From positions 13,853,067-13,917,066 of the forward strand of contig OX344758.2 in NCBI GenBank assembly GCA_947034885.2: DNA of 64,000 nucleotides. The letters are read 5' to 3'. The stretch's first letter is position 1; every line of letters starts with the position of its first letter. The notes below the pieces were generated by a model, which saw only the letters and a list, made by a program, of their open reading frames with translations, made no database searches and had not been told where the DNA came from. Below, piece by piece: positions 60,719 through 64,000 of this stretch. Position numbers and translations under genes: made by a program. The DNA is from Thuidium tamariscinum. Taxonomy: Eukaryota; Streptophyta; Bryopsida; Hypnales; Thuidiaceae.

Positions 60719-62238
60719 TCACATAACTTGTCATATGTTCATCATGGAGAAATATTACCTAGTTATTTGACATTTAAAATAAAAATTTAAAGCACAACAA
60801 ATATTTCTTTAATTTGTCATCTACTTATTTTCTCTTCTTCTTATATTGTTCCTATTTATAGGTTTGACTAATATGGATATAAATGTATATTATTTTACCA
60901 CTACATATGTAGATAACTTATTTTATATTTATACTAAAAGAATAATATAATATTAGTTGTATATTGTTAGAATTATGCTGTCAAATTTTGAAATTGTATT
61001 CCATTCTCAAAGGGAAACTTGAAGGAATTTATATAAATGTAATATCAACTCAAAAAGTACAAAAAAATCTCCATAGTTATATCTTTTAAAGTATAATACT
61101 ATAGTGAAAACCAAATTTTGTACGACATGTAGTTAAAAAGAATCACTATGTTCTAAACTACAGTTGAAGGCTTGAGGTTCAAACTAAAAATTTGGAGATT
61201 TTATAAAATATCACTTCATTTGTAGCTATTTTAAAAAATAAAGATAAAGATGAAACATGTTTACTCTTGCCAATGACTAAATATTCAATGAACAAATTTA
61301 TAAAGTTAGAAAACTTTAATTTTTTTTGGTTATGAACTTTAGCTTCAATTAAAAAGAGAGAGAAATGTACAAACTAACTACAAGACTTGATGCCTCTCCA
61401 ATATGAACTAAAATGTTGCTGCCTCATACCTCCCTCAAAATTTGAAAGGTAAATATTCCCAAATCAATGAATGGGTAGGATCATTATAGGATGAAGGGGG
61501 CAACAACAAAAAGAAGACAGCCCAATAATTCAATTCCAGACTAATATATATACCAACATATTCCAAGCCAATTTTCACATGAACACTATGATAGAAATCT
61601 TGAATTCCATATACACCAATAGATCAAGATTTCCCCAAATATTTCGAGGTACTTCTATACTAAAGAAAATTCATACAAATTTCAAACACGAGAAAAGTAT
61701 TATCAAAAACATCTCTCTCCCTTTACAACATGAGAATTCCTTATCCCAACCGCAAAAGGTAAATATACCTTAAGCTTACTGTGCACATATCCTCAATTGA
61801 AATGCGTGGCTAGAAAATAGAAATTAAAATTCAAACAAAGGGTAAAAAGACTACAAAAAATGGATCTTCAAATTGGACTGCATTGATGAGATATTCTCTA
61901 CTATCCTAGGAGAACAAAAGTTGAATTCAAAGTCACCTCTCATTCTCTAGCTACGAGAGGTTGTCCGAAACAGCTACTCTTACAGCTCTTCTGCAAAAAA
62001 CTTAAGAGACATCCACAGCAACCATGCTCACGGCAAATTTTAAAACATGCCGTAGCAGAGAGGTGAACGGCAGGTCCCCAAGGTGTATGCTAACCCTAAA
62101 AAGCTACTCATCATATCTACAGTCGTTTGACCTATGCCTAAAACGCTTATGCCAGTATGAATAACTTTAGCAAGGAACGTGGAGATCTCACATTGCATTG
62201 GGACTCCAAGTCAAAATTAAAAGGCTAGTATAGATCTA
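60719..62238. other. Intergenic stretch and 3' flank of the helicase gene
   Basis: AT-rich to about 61.9 kb, then more balanced, probably the 3'UTR of the minus-strand helicase gene. No clear AATAAA on the minus strand close to the stop. A 64-codon plus ORF (61579-61773) is judged chance. Confidence 0.45.
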
Positions 62239-64000
62239 TCAAAAGCGAGTGAATTTGGTCTTATCACCGCCTGTTTTCTTACCATAAGGATTGCTTGCGT
62301 TAAAGCCATGTTTGCCACTACGTCCCTCGGTTGCTTTCGGGCCTTTTTTCCTGAACTTAGCCGCATTGCTGTCGAGATTTAGGTTGACCTTTGGAGGACA
62401 GCTGAATCCAAATGAAGAAGACACAGCCTGCAACAATCACAATACACTCAGAAACTTAATTTTCCACTCGAGTGCAAGAACAGAAACTAGAAAGATCCAG
62501 TTTATCATCTGATATCACAAAATAGTGAAATTAGGTTGTCTTCACAATTAGGTTGCCTTCAAGAAAGTTACTTTATAAGCCATCACAGTCAACAATATTA
62601 ATACAGATATTTCTGTTTGTACAGATACAGGTTCATGAGTTCCAATTACAACGACACTTCAAAAGTAGTGCATTCTTGTAGAGAAACAATATATATTTAT
62701 TTAGTGTAGAATGTCGAGAAATTGGGGAGGGCAACCTAATTTCACTATTTTGTGTATTTAAATGTTTATAAAATACAAAGCGACAAGGCTTTGCAATTGG
62801 GTATTCCAGAAATGATTGAGGAGATACGTTCAAGGTATACTTAAATAGGGGCATACCTGTAAATCCAACCGATGAACATTGAAAATGTCTTTCATAGCAT
62901 GGGAATTGTAAGCCAACAAGTAGGACCGGTACGCATCACGAGCTGACTGATGAAGATAGTAGTTCTTCTCGACGAGCTTAGTCAGTTGAGACTGCACATT
63001 GGCTATTTTGCTCGAGGGAAACTCGTACTCGTTTAGTGGGACTTTAGCACCTTTTAGATAGCGAAGAAAGCCCAGCTCTTCGGGAATGAGAAACAGGAGA
63101 GCACGCCCTTGAGATCCTTCTCCTCTCGCAGTCCGACCCACTCTGTGAATGTATTCCCTGGGGTCATCTGGAGGGTCGAATTGAATGATCCAATCCACTG
63201 CTGGGATGTCCAGCCCACGGGCTGCAACGTCTGTACAGAGTAGGATTCCCTTTTCGGCATTGCAGAACTCGAAGTAAGTAGAGGTTCTCTTCTGTTGCTT
63301 CTGCTTGCCGTGAATGTCGAGGCAAGGAATGTCGATGTAGTTCAGAAGTTCGCTGTGGAACTTCACAGAGTTGCAAGATGAAAAGAAAACCATAATCTGT
63401 GTTCCAGTGCAACACATTATTCGGTCAGGGACATAAACGACCGGGATGTTTAAAAACTAAACCAATCATTTCGAATATATTCTGTGTTGTCCTGCAGAAT
63501 CATTAATCTTACTCCTTGAACTACAAAATAGCTCAAGGCTAGTTCTTATAATAGAGGACCCGAAGGAGGAAACCCAACATACTATAGGAGTTCTTCCTCT
63601 AGGACTGACGCTTTGAAGGACCCCAATCTCGACTTCAAGGTGCTCTTTGAGGACTCGTCACAGAACACAAACCCTACGGAACCAGAACTGCCGCTAGGTC
63701 TTGCAAGTCGTCCCACTTAGGGTCAACTCAAATATTACCGAAGTAGGGATCCTCTGAGGTTTGGATTTAATGACCTATGCCAATTATATACACAGTAGGG
63801 TTCTCTACACTAGTCCTACCTCAAGTAGAACCCAATGACTCCCACAGGGACCAACACCACACAATAAAAGACCAAAATCTGGTCCGCTTCGTACGGATAT
63901 CACAACATAGAAGTATCAACAGAAAAAAATTTGTCTCAAATGAGCACACCTTCTTTTTCAAGTTTTTCTTCAAAAAGGTAAAGAGGAGTAAGAAACGTTC
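62239..64000 (-). CDS. DEAD-box ATP-dependent RNA helicase, HAS1/DDX18 type, 3' part
   Basis: Three minus-strand exons in phase: 64000-63950 (cut by the window edge), 63396-62857 and 62427-62239, giving 259 residues to a TGA. The first reads [17 protein letters not shown]. The main exon carries the helicase C-terminal domain: [28 protein letters not shown] (motif V) and [11 protein letters not shown] (motif VI), then the HAS1-type C-terminal extension ([51 protein letters not shown]). The last exon gives [19 protein letters not shown] and a basic tail ending TKFTRF. Order and sequence match yeast Has1 and human DDX18, which act in the nucleolus in 60S and 40S ribosome assembly; plants have two such genes (RH27/RH51 in Arabidopsis). 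The N-terminal helicase domain with Q, I and DEAD motifs lies outside the window. Confidence 0.96.
62516..62754. mobile_element. MITE family C, copy 3, inside the last intron of the helicase gene
   Basis: The left CACAAAATAGTGAAATTAGG pairs exactly with the reversed right end (CACAAAATAGTGAAATTAGG), and both are followed by TTG. Flanks are TAT on both sides (62513-62515, 62755-62757), a probable 3-bp TSD. The best-preserved copy of the family in this window. Confidence 0.85.

Overview
The window looks like nuclear DNA of a plant. It is AT-rich, the genes are split by GT-AG introns, and two genes can be named with confidence: ATG6/Beclin 1 with a plant-type N-terminus, and the 3' half of a HAS1/DDX18-type DEAD-box RNA helicase. 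The gene density is low and most of the rest is short non-autonomous DNA transposons (MITEs). I cannot fix the species. A seed-free land plant is a guess from the AT content and sparse genes.

Layout: 398-2937 (+) is the 3' part of a small multi-exon gene I do not recognise. 3-16.4 kb is an intergenic stretch with several MITE families. 16.5-21.95 kb (+) is ATG6, with a 5'UTR intron, two upstream ORFs and 11 coding exons whose phases all agree (523 residues). 22.5-26.0 kb holds more MITEs and a tiny poly(A) retro-insertion. 26515-29398 (-) is a four-exon gene for a Ser-Pro-rich protein with a Tudor/Agenet-like segment. 29.6-34.8 kb is AT-rich and contains one nested MITE. 35399-37274 (-) is a four-exon gene for a protein with an F-box-like segment and an acidic tail, with a GC-richer 5' region up to about 38.15 kb. 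39.5-53.5 kb is a dense patch of nested MITEs. 53.5-56.0 kb is a GC-richer island that may be a promoter and first exon of a plus-strand gene. 56-62 kb is AT-rich with three TIR elements. 62239-64000 (-) is the 3' end of the RNA helicase gene.

The genes do not form an obvious functional unit: autophagy initiation, ribosome biogenesis and three poorly known proteins. The most distinctive content is the set of MITE families, several with target-site duplications (TSDs) that can be read directly: a 4-bp TSD family with internal arrays of short palindromes, a TTAA family of piggyBac type, TA families, a TTA (PIF/Harbinger-like) element, CACTA-like foldbacks and a hAT-like foldback. Several nested insertions give a relative order of events. 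I saw no rRNA, tRNA, CRISPR array, LTR element or virus-like element that I could support.
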